From the NCBI RefSeq assembly GCF_036850765.1, contig NC_089495.1, forward strand, positions 118,877,033 through 118,941,032: a stretch of DNA of 64,000 nucleotides, read 5' to 3'. Below, one piece after another: positions 10,502 through 21,960 of this stretch (positions are counted from its first letter, which is position 1; each line of letters opens with the position of its first letter). Source of the stretch: Saccopteryx bilineata. Lineage: Eukaryota > Chordata > Mammalia > Chiroptera > Emballonuridae. Under the pieces are notes generated by a model. It was not told the DNA's origin and ran no database searches. It saw only the letters and a program-made list of their open reading frames with translations. The position numbers and the translations under genes are program-made.

Positions 10502-11471
10502 CTGTAAATAAATTTTTAAAGAAAATTATATGTATTTTATTTGGAAAGTATTAAAGTTTCTCCAAGTAAGAGAGAATCATGAAAATGTAAAACTATTATT
10601 GATATTATGTGTCCTACACTCATACCACATATAACTCAAGTGCTCCAGTCAATGAATTTTATGCAGCAATAGAAGCTCTATGAGCTATTCCATCAAGTGA
10701 CTGTAACATAATTCCAAGCATTCTAAACAATGGGTTTCATTTCTGTGATACATAGTTTTATGTGGTCATTGGCAAAAGTTAAACTCTAATGCTGGCCAAG
10801 AATTCTTCTGAGATTTTGATATCAACTAGTCACATGAAAGAATAATGATGAATCATATTTAAATTTATCTTTATTGCTGAAAAGAAAGTCAAAGCACACA
10901 ATCTCTTAAAGGTAGATTAATATTAACACCTTTAATATTTAAATGTCTTTATAAAATCACTTTTCTAAAAAAAGTGGCAGGCTACATTAATCTAAACACT
11001 GTCCCTAAATAGCAGGTAGTGGGTAAAATACTTATAAGAATAGTTCACTACATAATATAAAAATGTATATTTATATTCATTTATAATTTAATATCTTACT
11101 GTTAAATTCTGAGATATAAAATAAACCTATTTATTCTTAAATATTATGTTGTTATCATATAATAAAGCCAAGTTTATTTTTCTTAGAAGCCATTATGTGT
11201 CTGGTAATATGGTTTTATTTAGAGAATAACTGGATACCACATGTCACAAACTTTCTCTTCCTGTGCACTGTTATTTTTCATAATAAAATGTTTTGAAATA
11301 AAAGACATTTTAATAGAGGCTAACACACTGATGGATAGCCAATACAAAAACTAATCAACACTTTGTGAAATATACATATAATTCCATATTGCAAACAATC
11401 ATGATGAAGAAAAATGGTGTGTATGGGTTAAGAGCAGAGGAGCAGGGATGACATTGTCCAGTAGTACATAC
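10502..11471. other. POSTN: POSTN intron 9
   Basis: AT-rich intron of 970 bp. I see no recognisable repeat, RNA gene or coding signal. Confidence 0.75.
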
Positions 11472-11606
11472 CAGAAAATGCATTATTCACGGGTGCCAGC
11501 AAAGTGTACTCTCCATCTGGCCTCAGTGTAGATGCCAAACCTAATTGGGCCACGAGTTCTTTGAAAGTGGTTTGCTGATTTCCAGCCAGGTCAATAACTT
11601 GTTTGG
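11472..11606 (-). CDS. POSTN: POSTN exon 9 (FAS1-3, H1 motif)
   Basis: The 135-nt exon completes codon 370, encodes residues 371-414 and gives one base of codon 415. It begins FAS1-3 and shows its H1 motif YTLLAPVNNAF (403-413). Acceptor is TTTATAG and donor CTG|GTATGT. Entry and exit phases are the same, so skipping would keep frame but remove the first third of the domain. Confidence 0.95.
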
Positions 11607-12189
11607 CTATAAAATAAACCATCACCATTCCAAAATGTCATCATTGTAATTATCACCATGAAATTAGTAAATAAATTCTTGGCTGTTTTCCATAAGCATT
11701 TTGTTGTACTAACAAGGTAATAAGACATCCTGCCTTTCCTTACTAAGAATTCCAACTTTCCTTTTTGGGGTGTTAATCACCACAAAGCATTTCACAAGGA
11801 AAATATCTTTGTCTTCTTTCCATTTTCTTTAATTCTCTATTGCTCACCTCTTGACTTTGCTCTTGTGAGTTTCATAACTCTTTAATTTATTCAAAGATGA
11901 CCATATGATTATAACTTTCCTTGTGTTTTCAAGAAACCTTAGCCACTGCGAGAACCTTTATAAACATTAGGTATCAAAAACCTTAGAACACCAAGTTTTC
12001 ATGCACAGAATGCCCATGACCCTGTAGGTCACATACTGTAGGTGACACTCATTTCGCTCACCATTTACTTTGTGTTTTTGTTTCACATGCCACTTTTTAT
12101 ACTACACATTTGCCTTTCATGAAACTTACTTTTGAGGCATGCTAATAGATAAACAACAGTAAGTAGAAGAGTATGAAACTGTCACTCAC
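11607..12189. other. POSTN: POSTN intron 8
   Basis: Intron of 583 bp with no feature I can support beyond splice sites. Confidence 0.75.
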
Positions 12190-12402
12190 CGGAATCTGGA
12201 ATGAGGACCTGATCAATCAAATGAATAACACCATTGTTTGTCACAATGTCTTTTTTGTTCACCATTTTGATTCCATTTACTGTTATGCTGTCACCATCAC
12301 ATCCTATCTCAACTGTGTTTCCTTCCAGAGTCTCAAATACTGCTCCTCCCATAATGGCTTCAGAGCACTGGAGCGTGTTTAAAATGTGATATTTCATGAG
12401 AG
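12190..12402 (-). CDS. POSTN: POSTN exon 8 (end of FAS1-2)
   Basis: At 213 nt this is the longest exon seen. It encodes Ala299 (split), residues 300-369 and one base of codon 370. It contains YHILNTLQCSEAI with Cys311, then Cys333, and the H2 motif GVIHLIDQVLIP (356-367) that ends FAS1-2. Acceptor CCTTCAG and donor CCG|GTGAGT are standard. Confidence 0.95.
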
Positions 12403-12552
12403 CTGAAGGACAAGATAAAAAAGAAAGTATTCATATATTAAGGGAAATAGCATTTGATCCTTAAAAAACATGTAAAACATATTTCACTATGAAACAAAGC
12501 ATTCCTAATAAAAAGATACATATAACATATATGGATCAAAGGTTTTTTTTCC

Positions 12553-12905
12553 ATTTTTATCTTTTTATTGAATGTATTGGGGTGACACCAGTTAACAAAA
12601 TTATACAGGTTTCAGGAGCACAATTCTATAACACATCATCTGTACACTGTATTGTGTGTCACCACCCCAAGTCAAGTCTCCGTCCATCACCATTTACCCA
12701 CCTTTACCTTCTTCCTCCTCCCTCTGGCGACTTCCACACTGTTGTCTGTGTCCATGAGGTTTTTCTCTTTTTTTTCTCAATCCCTCCACCTCTGTCAACC
12801 AGACTACACCCTACTGGACAGCTGTCAGCTTGCTCTCTATCTATGTGTTTATCTCTATTTTGCTTGTTAGTTCATTTTGTTTATTAGATTCCACATATGA
12901 GTGAA
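12553..12905 (-). mobile_element. Old L1 3'-end fragment
   Basis: The stretch beginning TTATTGAATGTATTGGGGTGACACC and running through the GTTTCAGGAGCACAATTCTATAA motif is the reverse complement of an older mammalian L1 3' UTR. It is 5'-truncated, diverged and without coding capacity. Confidence 0.75.
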
Positions 12906-13041
12906 ATCATTTTTAAAGTCTGTTTAAGTTCTTTGAATGTTATTTCATCAATATACAATAGAAAAAGCTTAGCTTAGTAGGAAGAGGAGAAGATTAATTG
13001 CGTGAAATGATTTGTGTAGTACAGTACTACTAAAAAAGTGT

Positions 13042-13358
13042 TACTTTATTTCCCCATGTATAGGACGCACCCTTTTTCAAAAAATTTGGGGTCTAAAAAC
13101 TGGGTGTGTTTTATACAGGGTTGTGGCATTTCAAATGCCATAGATGGAACTGAGGATGAGGCAATATATGAAGACAGTGATTCATCATAACACACAGATG
13201 AGGACAAGCTAATGGATGGGAGTTTTGACAGTGATAAGGAGTTATATGAATTTTTTGATGAATAAAACTTGAGTTCAATAACTTTATGTAATACATTTTT
13301 TTTTTCAAATTTTGGGCCCCCAAATTAAAATGTGTCTTATACATGGGGAACTACGGTA
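13042..13358. mobile_element. Tc1/mariner-type DNA transposon remnant (Kanga-like)
   Basis: A 317-bp element with inverted ends: the left starts TACTTTATTTCCCCATGTATAGGACGC and the right, reverse-complemented, starts TACCGTAGTTCCCCATGTATAAGACAC. It has TA at both extremities, as expected for TA-targeting transposons. The motif CCCATGTATA plus GGGGTCTAAAAACTGGGTG resembles the Kanga (Tc2-like) family as I remember it. A short acidic open stretch ending at a stop near 13265 may be a transposase C-terminus remnant. The family name needs a library search. Confidence 0.6.
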
Positions 13359-13497
13359 GATCAAGTTCCCACTACTGTAAGAAGCAGAGGAAGGGGGGGA
13401 GAGTTCCATTCAGAAGGCCTGTAAAGTTATTTGTTAAGTGATAGTTGATCCAATACACACAAGCAGTATCTCTCATTAGCCACTCATAACAGAATAG

Positions 13498-13498
<1 letters not shown>

Positions 13499-13546
<48 letters not shown>

Positions 13547-13612
13547 GTTTGTATATATATATATACACACACACACACAATATATACACACACACACACA
13601 CATACATACATA
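13499..13612. repeat. Compound (TG)n(TA)n-(TA)n(CA)n microsatellite
   Basis: About 34 bp of TG repeats pass into TA repeats, then GTTTG, TA repeats and CA repeats. The two halves are near reverse complements, so the tract can fold on itself. It lies in POSTN intron 7. Confidence 0.95.
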
Positions 13613-13985
13613 AAGGGGTTATTAGAGGCTGAGGGCAAGACAAATGATGCCCTAAAGACAACATCTAGAATGTAACCAAAGTAAAGATAATCGTTTGAAG
13701 AATATCTCAAGGGAGTTATGCCTCAATTATATTGTCTATATCTGCACCTCCAAAATTTCTCATCTTAAGTTGGTTAAATGTCTTTTAGAATAGGCTAAGT
13801 AAAATGTACTAGGCACAATGTAAAATCTATTTGAAAATGGAAAGGGGGATGGAAAAAAGCCAAATTTTATAAATCAATAAGTAAAGCCTTAAGAGAATCA
13901 TGCCATTTTCTCAACCCAAATCTATCTTTTAGCAAAACTTAATATTGTGTATATACAGTATTTCATTTTTATGGTTTCTTAGTTT
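13613..13985. other. POSTN: Unassigned part of POSTN intron 7
   Basis: I see no repeat, RNA gene or coding signal here. Confidence 0.7.
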
Positions 13986-14095
13986 TTAATTTATTTTTAA
14001 TTTATTGGGATGACATTGGTTCACCAAATCATACAGGTTTCAGGAGCACAACTCAATATAACACCATCTACATACCACATCATGCATTCCATGTA
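13986..14095 (-). mobile_element. Old L1 3'-end fragment
   Basis: TTTATTGGGATGACATTGGTTCACC followed by ACAGGTTTCAGGAGCACAA is the same old L1 3' UTR end as at 12553-12905, here only about 110 bp long. Confidence 0.65.
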
Positions 14096-14104
14096 TTCTT
14101 TATT

Positions 14105-14451
14105 TTTCTTCTTTTCCAAGAGAGGGGAGGGGAGATAGACAGAATCCCACATGTACCCCAACTAGGATCCACCTGGTGACCCCATCTTGGATCCCCTGAT
14201 GCTCTGCTCATCTGAAGCCATGTTTACAACCAAGCTATTTTTAGCACCTGAAGCCATCCTCAGCGCCCAAGGTCAATGTGCTCAAATCAGTAGAGCCATG
14301 GCTGTTCAAAGGGAAGAGACAGAAAGCGAGAAGGGGAGAGGAAGGAGTGAAGAAGCAAATGGTCACCTCTCCTGTGTGCCCTGACCGGGAATGAAACCTA
14401 GGACTTCCATATGCAGGGCTGATGCTCTACCAGTGAGCAAACCAGCCAGGG
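14105..14451 (-). mobile_element. Diverged Rhin-1-like SINE (family A)
   Basis: The reverse complement shows the SINE head at the right (GCCCTGGCTGGTTTGCTCACTGG) and a purine-rich body at the left. It is more diverged than the other family A copies, and no clean duplication is visible. Confidence 0.75.
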
Positions 14452-14612
14452 CTGCTCCATTTCAACTTTGTTGAAATTTTTATGGTTCACCTCAAAAAAT
14501 ATTTTCTGGATCTTTGCTTATCAATGCTGATAACATTGTTATGGCCATCTCTTTTTCATTTCCTTTTCTTGAAATTCTGGGAAGCCTCTCATACAGGGAA
14601 ATGTTTTCATAC

Positions 14613-14754
14613 CTTCAGTAGCCACTTTGTCTCCCATGATCCTCTCTAGGACACCTCGTGGAAGTTTCTCAAAAGCCTCATTTGTGGGAGCAAAGAGTGT
14701 GAAATGGCCGTCTCTTCCAAGGGCTTCCAGTATATCAGATGTGATGGCAGCTGC
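14613..14754 (-). CDS. POSTN: POSTN exon 7 (FAS1-2, H1 motif)
   Basis: The 142-nt exon encodes residues 252-298 and one base of codon 299. It shows the H1 motif HFTLFAPTNEAF (268-279), the signature of FAS1-2. The acceptor is GTTTCAG and the donor GAAG|GTATGA. It is very strongly conserved relative to the periostin I know, supporting a functional gene. Confidence 0.95.
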
Positions 14755-15026
14755 CTGAAACACAAATGCATTTTTCAGAGGTTTGTGCATTATAAATCCA
14801 AAGAAAATTACAGTATATGCCAGCCTAGCTCAAGCTACAAGGGAGCTCACCATATAGAACAAGTTTGCTCTTGTTAGATCTTTAATAAATTACTTTTTGG
14901 CACACCAACTATGTCCTTTCCCATTTTCCTCAAACTGTGTTTATAAAAATGGCAATTCTGTCATTGTTTGTATGACAGTAGCAATATCCAGCAAGCAGTA
15001 CATATAGTAATTAAGATGGACACATT

Positions 15027-15480
15027 ATATGGTATATATACACAATGGAATACTATGGGGCCATGAAAAAGAAGGAAATCTTACCTTTTGCGACAACACG
15101 GAAGGACCTGGAAACTATTATGTTAAGTGAAATAAGCCAGGCAGAGAAAGAAAAATATCATATGACCTCACTCATTTGAGGAATCCAATGAACAATATAA
15201 ACAGAGGAACGGAATACAGACAGAGGCGGGGTCAATAGATCTAGAGGGAAAGTGGACAGAGGGAAAGGGGATGAGAGGATGGGATCAGAAAAGGGAAGGT
15301 TTTGGTGAAATTATACACACATAACACAACGTTATAGAGAGCAGAAAAGCTAATCCTGGAGGGAAAGGGGGAAGGCATTGCAGGGAGGGGGAAAGGGAGA
15401 TATTGTGGGGAACATGGAGGAGGGGCGATGCATTCGGGGGGACACTAGAATCTATGTAAACACAATAAATTAAAATAAAA
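15027..15480 (+). mobile_element. 5'-truncated L1 3' end with clean TSD
   Basis: About 454 bp starting at the ORF2 tail (ATACACAATGGAATACTATG) and ending AATAAATTAAAATAAAA. It is flanked by a perfect 14-bp duplication AAGATGGACACATT at 15013-15026 and 15481-15494. It lies in POSTN intron 6, antisense to the gene. Confidence 0.88.
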
Positions 15481-15734
15481 AAGATGGACACATTCTAAAT
15501 ACATTATATACACCACAGTCACATAACTATCTTTATCTGTGTTGTCCACATAAATGTTTATTTATAGGAGAAGATTTCTTCAATGAAAATAAAAATATTT
15601 TCATTTCAAGAAATATATTTGTTACATTTATGACAGGCTTGTTCAATAGCATTTTTATTGTTTTTAGATTCTGACAGAGAAAGAGAAGGCATTTCAATGA
15701 TTCAAGACAATCTACTCTTACTTTTTGTACTGAC

Positions 15735-15881
15735 CCTAAAAGAAGAGAGATCATCTTCTGCTTCAATGAAGTCTTGAATTGAGGTACCAATTTGTGTAAG
15801 GACACGATCAATGACATGTACAACACCATTTGTTGCAATCTGGTTCCCATGGATGATTCGAGCACAGTTAACAGTGACAAC
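15735..15881 (-). CDS. POSTN: POSTN exon 6 (end of FAS1-1, start of FAS1-2)
   Basis: This 147-nt exon encodes residues 203-251, phase 0 at both ends. It carries Cys208 and the FAS1 H2 motif GVVHVIDRVL (221-230), which closes FAS1-1; residues from about 234 begin FAS1-2. Cys208 pairs with Cys311 in the known periostin structure (family knowledge), and both residues are present. The donor AGG|GTCAGT has C at +3, a less common donor. Confidence 0.95.
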
Positions 15882-15894
15882 CTATAATTATTTG

Positions 15895-16589
15895 GAAAAA
15901 TCAAGAATCAGAGCTATTCATTGACTACTGAGGCAGTAAGTCCATTTCCTATTTTTAATTAATATGAGTAAAATTAACATAAAAGAAGTTATATTCTGAA
16001 TATAAATGCTGAGAATAAAGGTTTATGTATTGTTATGTAAAAAATAGAAATATATGATAACAGAGCCAGTAGAGAACTCAAGTAGTTATCCTTAACATAT
16101 CATAAACATAAGAAAAAAACATTTTTATTTGAATTATTGCTGTTGTTCTTTTCTTTCTTTTATGGAGATAGCAATCAACTTTTTCTAATGTAGAGCAATA
16201 ACTAACATAAAGGTCTAAATATTCTTCAAATAAGTTCTGAGAGAGAAAAAACAATTATTGCATAAATTTAATCAGTCCTTTCCTGATAATGTTTTACATA
16301 TTGCCTCATCAGTGACCCATTTTATCCCTGGAACTGTGACTGTGAAAGAACAGTATGAACTTGTTGCAAGCTTCACACAAAGACTCTTATCTAAATATAC
16401 AAGAACCTAAATCAGTATAGTAGCCAGAGGCTGAATAAAGGAATTCTCATTCTCTGATTATTCTTTTGAGAAATTTTCTGATAAATTCTTATGTATTATT
16501 TTTCTCTGATTGTTACTTTTTCAAACACATCAACTATTAAATGTTCTTTTTTGGATCATCGAAGTCTACTGTCATTTTGATTTATTTCT
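15895..16589. other. POSTN: POSTN intron 5, repeat-free part
   Basis: AT-rich sequence without a recognisable repeat or gene. Confidence 0.7.
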
Positions 16590-16602
16590 CACAATCACTC
16601 TT

Positions 16603-16603
16603 T

Positions 16604-16638
<35 letters not shown>

Positions 16639-16992
16639 TTTTATTTTATTTTTTCTGAAGCTGGAAATGGGGAGAGACAGTCAGACAGACTCCCGCATGC
16701 GCCCGACCGGGATCCACCCGGCACACCCACCAGGGGGGATTCTCTGTCCACCAGGGGGCGACCAGAGCCACTGTAGCGCCTGGGGCAGAGGCCAAGGAGC
16801 CATCCCCAGTGCCCGGGCCATCTTTGCTCCAATGGAGCATCAGCTGCGGGAGGGGAAGAGAGAGACAGAGAGGAAGGAGGGGGGCAGTGGAGAAGCAAAT
16901 GGGCGCTTCTCCTATGTGTCCTGGCCGGGAATCGAACCCGGGTCCCCCTCACGCAGGCCAACGCTCTACCGCTGAGCCAACCGGCCAGGGCC
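16603..16992 (-). mobile_element. Young Rhin-1-like SINE (family A)
   Basis: A 390-bp SINE on the minus strand with head GGCCCTGGCCGGTTGGCTCAGC and B box GGGTTCGATTCC, both close to tRNA consensus, and a TTTA-repeat tail at 16603-16647 on the plus strand. A perfect 13-bp duplication CACAATCACTCTT flanks it (16590-16602 and 16993-17005). High GC and many CpGs suggest recent insertion. Confidence 0.92.
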
Positions 16993-17173
16993 CACAATCA
17001 CTCTTGAGTAGAAATCAGTCACAGAATTATTAATATATCTGCTCTAAACATGGGGCCAAGTCATGTTACGCCACTTTTATTATTTCTGTGAACATTATAT
17101 AAATAGTAAAGAAAAGAGTAGAGGCCATATTACTTAGAAATGTAGAAATGTACTATTTTCTAATGAAACTTAC

Positions 17174-17338
17174 CCCATTCGGATAATGGTTAATGAAAAG
17201 CCCCAAGTTATTGTACATTGAAGAGACAACCATGCCATTTTTTAAGTCCTTGGTTAACATTCTCTGGTTAACCATGTGGCTATGTAAAGCATTCAGTAAT
17301 TCAACATTTACATTGCTCTCCAACCCTCTACGAATGTC
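17174..17338 (-). CDS. POSTN: POSTN exon 5 (FAS1-1, middle)
   Basis: The exon is 165 nt, exactly 55 codons, residues 148-202, with phase 0 at both ends. It holds the central helices and strand of FAS1-1, including ELLNALHSHMVN and LGLFINHYPNG. Acceptor TTCCTAG and donor GGG|GTAAGT are both good. Because it is symmetric, skipping would keep frame but remove the centre of the domain. Confidence 0.95.
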
Positions 17339-19488
17339 CTAGGAAAAAATTAAAATGATAAAAATTTATTTTTCTGTGGTAGATTATTAATATCATTACT
17401 ATTATTATAATTACACTGTTTCTATTATCATTACTTTCTCATTGCTTTGTTCAGCAGGGCAAACCAAATTGACATAAATAACTGATTTTATATTATTTCA
17501 ATTACTAAGGAATTTTGTAAGTGCAAGGTACTCATTTGAGGATCCCAAATCTGGTAGAGTTCTCGGGCACTTTTAGAGATAAAACAAATTTTAAAGGCAT
17601 ATATTGAAAAAGTGACAATCTTGATATACATAAAAGCTTGGAATATATAATGATCAGATATTAAATTATTTTGATTAATAAAACAAAATGCATTATATTT
17701 GTATACAGTATTGGAATTTAAACAAACATTTTATATTTATTCAAAAATGAATTTGAGAATTCAAATGTTTTGTAACTTTTATTTATTCAATGTGCCATAT
17801 ATGATGTCATAGTGTACTCGGGAAGTACAGTAATATGTTAGGTGAACTCTTTACCTTTAAGGTATTTTTCATATCATACACAGCATGTAAAAATGAACAC
17901 AGTGAGATAAAAGAGAGAAGGAGGAAAAAATTATTTCAGGAGTGAAATGAGGAAAACTAGCCTTTCGACATCTGCAGACAGGCCTGGAAGGGTAGATAGG
18001 ATAGGAACAGGGTAATGATCATTCTGAGGTCAGGTGCTGACACAGGGTTAGCATTAAGAGAGTAGAAGTTGTCCAGTGGGTTAGCATATACTTTTGTGTT
18101 TCTCGGAAAATATTAAGAAAGAGATCCAGAAAAGTATGGGAGAGTAATATGTAAGACTTTAATGCCTGAGTAAAGTGGAAATTAAATTGGCAATGGGAAG
18201 CCACTGAAGATTTTGGGCATTGAATTATAATAATATTAGTGAAGTTTTACTAGTATAAATTAAATATTAACCCTTAGGAAGGTTAATACGGTGGTAATGC
18301 ATAGCAGAAACAAGCATATTAAGAGTATGAAACATGGGATATGTTGACTAACATCTTTTGCAAGAAATGGAGGGAGAGAAGATAAGGATGACTCAGTTTC
18401 AGGCAGGTGAACACTGAGATTGCTACTGCCAATTATGGAACAAAGTCAGCACAAGAGCAATTTCTTAATGGGGAAAAAGAAAATGGCATATGTTTTTGAT
18501 ATCTTTTTGTTTAAGGACACAGATGATGTAGCTAAGGAGTGATGTTATATTAAGATGGATATTAGAAATACTCCCCTGGGGTTCTAAGGAGAGCAAATAT
18601 ATACAAAGAACACAGATTTCATGACTTTGCACTACAGTAATAGTTGAAGTCCCTGGAAGTTTATATAAAGGGTAAAGTCTATTTCTGCATAGCCTTTAAT
18701 AAGACCCATCCTTAAGGCAAAGAGGAAGAGTCAGCAAAAGAGTGGTGGTTAGAGATGTGGCCAAAGTTAACCAGAAGAGAGAGCTCTATGATGCAAATAT
18801 TTAACCACAAAGTCAATGTAGCAATTTACTACCGTCCTAGAGGAATCAGCCTAAGTTTTATCAAGTATTCTTTGACTCTAGTAGAAACTATTAATTCATC
18901 TTCATATCAAGAAAAAAGTAGAAATATATTTCATACCAGTTTTACAGATTAGAAAATTGAATCGTAATCTAGTGTGTTATAAATCAGTATTCACAAAATC
19001 AAATGCATTGTTTATAACACTTTATTTAAATATTCAGCTATGTTTATGAATCTTTCAATTCCTGAACATACATATATATTTACATATAATTAAAATAATA
19101 AGTATATTTATATAATATAATATAATGAATTTCAAATTTCACTAGGCTTCTTAACTTACCTTTCTATTAGATATGTCAATTAAAATGACACATTTCCCCA
19201 CAACCAAAAAGTGAAGAGGAAAGGGGTAAAATGGGATAATAGTAAGTGCTCGTTCAGTTCACTCTTGGTTTGCCTTTTCTTTAGGAAGCTATGAAGTTGC
19301 TGGGGAGTTATTTCACTTATGGATATATCAAAATGATTTACTTCTTACCCCCAATAACTCATCTTTTTAAGTATCTTTATATGTGCACAATAGAAATGTA
19401 TAAAACTTCCATTATTATCCAAGTTAATAGAGGATTTAAAATAACAATAACACCAAAATAAATTATATTAATAAAAATAGTAAATTAC
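17339..19488. other. POSTN: POSTN intron 4
   Basis: A 2.15-kb intron. I recognise no repeat, RNA or coding feature; ancient, highly diverged repeats could be missed by eye. Confidence 0.65.
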
Positions 19489-19646
19489 AGAATCCAAATT
19501 GTCCCAGGCCTCATTACTCGGTGCAAAGTAAGTGAATGATCCTTTTCCCTCAATCTCTTCTCTCAGTTTTGAGACGTCAGAGTAGCGCTGTGTGGTGGTG
19601 GCCCCCACGATGCCCAGAGTGCCATAAACATGGTCAATTGGCATAA
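19489..19646 (-). CDS. POSTN: POSTN exon 4 (start of FAS1-1)
   Basis: The 158-nt exon encodes the end of codon 95 and residues 96-147. FAS1-1 starts here; the conserved H1 motif is visible as FTYFAPSNEAW (about 132-142). The acceptor is TTTCAG. The donor TCT|GTAATT is weak, with no AG before the GT and no G at +5. Exon 4 ends in phase 0. Confidence 0.94.
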
Positions 19647-20060
19647 CTGAAACAATAAAGCAATGAATAAGTACTCAGGATTTCATTTAAAGAATATTAC
19701 TTCACCATAATTTAAACTTTACACTATGTTCTCCAATGTATGGAACTAATCATTTTAGCAATAAAATTTTATGAGTCATCAGTTTTGGTATGAAAGTTGC
19801 CTTTTGAGTGCTAAACATGAAACACTATTGAAAACTATTATTTTATATACCTTTCCATATATCCTTGTGAGAGAAAATAAATTTTAAATTGTAAATTTAA
19901 ATAATCAGTAAATTTTATGATTATTTCATGACAAGGGTATGAAATATTTTCCCATATGCTGGCTTAATATTCCTAAATAGAAAAATATTGTTAGGTATAG
20001 GAATATAATTTTTATATATTTGGGTCTCTAAAAGAAGTATAGAGACCTTCTTTTTTCCCC
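19647..20060. other. POSTN: POSTN intron 3, proximal part
   Basis: AT-rich sequence with nothing I can assign. Confidence 0.65.
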
Positions 20061-20930
20061 CAGTTGTTACACTTTTTTAATTTTTGAATTTATTGGGGTA
20101 ACATTCCTTCACATACCCATATAGGTTGAAGTGTACAACTCCATAAAACATCAGCAGCACACTGCACCAAATGCCCATCATCCCCCTAGCAAAGTCTCTT
20201 TCCATCCTCGTTTCCACCCCCTTTACCAACCCTCGATTACTCCTTTCCCTGTGGCAATCACCACACTATTGTCTATGTCTGTGTTATATATATTTTAAAA
20301 TATATATGGTTTTTGGTTAATCCCTTCACCTTCTTTCATTCAGTTCCACAACATACCACCCTTTTGACAGCTGTCAGTCTGTTCCATGTATCTATGCTTC
20401 TGTTTCTATTTCATTCATCACTTAATTTTGTTCATTAGTGTCCATATATAAATGAGATTATACAGTATTTGTCTTTCTTTGACTGTCTTATTTTACTTAG
20501 CATAATAATCTCCAGGTCCATACATGCTGTTGCAAAAGATAAGATTTCCTCTTTTTGTGACCAAGTATTATTACTTTATGTAAATGTACACAGTTTTTTA
20601 TCCATTCATTTACTGATGGGTCCTTGGGCTGTTTCCAGATCATGGCTATTATAAATAACCCTGCAACAAACATAGGGGTGTATTTTTTTCAAATTAGTGT
20701 TTTGGATTTCTTAGGATATATTCCTAAAATTGGGACTGATGAGTCAAAAGGCAGTTCCATTTTTAATTATTTGAGGAAACTCTATAATGTTTTCTACAGT
20801 GGCTATACCAATCTACATTCCGACAAACACCATATTCTCACCAGCACTTGCTGTTTATTGATTTATTAATGATAACCACTCTGACAGGTGTAAAGTGATA
20901 TCTCTTTGTGGTTTTACTCTACATTTTTTT

Positions 20931-21296
20931 TTTTTTGTATTTTTCTGAAGTGAGAAGCGGGGAGGCAGAGAGACAGACTCCCACATGTGCCTGACTGGGA
21001 TCCACCCAGCATGTCCACTAGGGAGCAATGCTCTGCCCATCTGGGGGGTGTTGCTCCATTGCAATTGGAGCCATTCTAGCACCTGAGGCAGAGGCCATGG
21101 AGCCATCCTCAGTGGCCCGGGCCAACTTTGTTCCAATGAAGCTTTGGCTATGGGAGGGGAAGAGAGATAGAGAGAAAGGAGAAGGGGAGGGGGAGAAGCA
21201 GATAGGCACCTCTCCTGTGTGTCTTGGCCAGGAATCAAACCCAGGACTTCCACAGGCCAGGCCAATGCTCTACTCACTGAGCCAACTGGCCAGGGC
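20931..21296 (-). mobile_element. Rhin-1-like SINE (family A) in an old L1
   Basis: Minus-strand SINE with head GGCCCTGGCCAGTTGGCTCAGTG at its right end. The duplication CTCTACATTTTTTT is seen at both ends (starting at 20917 and 21297). Confidence 0.9.
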
Positions 21297-21688
21297 CTCT
21301 ACATTTTTTTTGATGATTAGTGAGGTTGAGCATCTTTTCATATGTTGATTTTTCATCTGTATGTCTTCTTTTGAGATGTGTCTATTCAGGTCCTTTGCCT
21401 ATTTTTTAATTTTGTTGTTTATCTTTCTAGTGTTGAGTTTTATAAATTTTTTATATATTTTGGAAATGAATGTCTTATCAGATGTATCATTGGTGAATAT
21501 GTTTTCCTATTTAGTGGATTGTCTTTTCATTTTGTTGATGGTATTTTTAGCTGTGCAAAAGCTTTTTAACTTGATGAAGTCTCTTTTGTTTATTTTTTTT
21601 CTTTGTTTCCCTTGCCTGATATAACAGTAAAAATGTTAGTATGAGAGATTCTTACATTTTACTGCCTATGGTTTCTTCTAGGATTCTT

Positions 21689-21718
21689 TTTTTTTTATTA
21701 TTCATTTTTTTTAGAGAG

Positions 21719-21751
<33 letters not shown>

Positions 21752-21879
21752 CAGGGGGGAGAAGCTGGAAGCATCAACTCCCATATGTGCCTTGACCAGG
21801 CAAGCCCAGGGTTTCGAACCGGCGACCTCAGCATTTCCAGGTCGACGCTTTTATCCACTGCGCCACTACAGGTCAGGCT
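21689..21879 (-). mobile_element. Short SINE (family B) in an old L1
   Basis: About 190 bp, minus strand: head GCCTGACCTGTAGTGGCGCAGTGG, B box GGTTCGAAACCC, GA/CT-rich tail. A perfect 14-bp duplication CTTCTAGGATTCTT lies at 21675-21688 and 21880-21893. Confidence 0.9.
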
Positions 21880-21960
21880 CTTCTAGGATTCTTAAGTTTT
21901 CATGACTTACATTTATGTCTTTTCTTGATTTTTGAGTTTATTCTTGTGTATGAACCTACT

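Larger units (their letters stand above)
20068..21960 (-). mobile_element. Old L1 3' portion interrupted by two SINEs
   Basis: The plus strand reads as the reverse complement of an old L1 3' UTR (from TTTATTGGGGTAACATTCC) and the ORF2 C-terminal part (GGATATATTCCTAAAATTGGGA, TCTTTTCATATGTTGATT). Family A and family B SINEs at 20931-21296 and 21689-21879 are inserted into it, and the L1 sequence continues on both sides of each. Confidence 0.85.

Noticed and set aside
13501..13620. Repeat array considered as CRISPR-like or a satellite
   Set aside because: It is a dinucleotide microsatellite in a mammalian intron, with no spacer structure.
16541..16975. 144-codon frame and its overlapping antisense frames
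   Set aside because: They fall within a tRNA-derived SINE, where both strands happen to be open because of GC-rich sequence.
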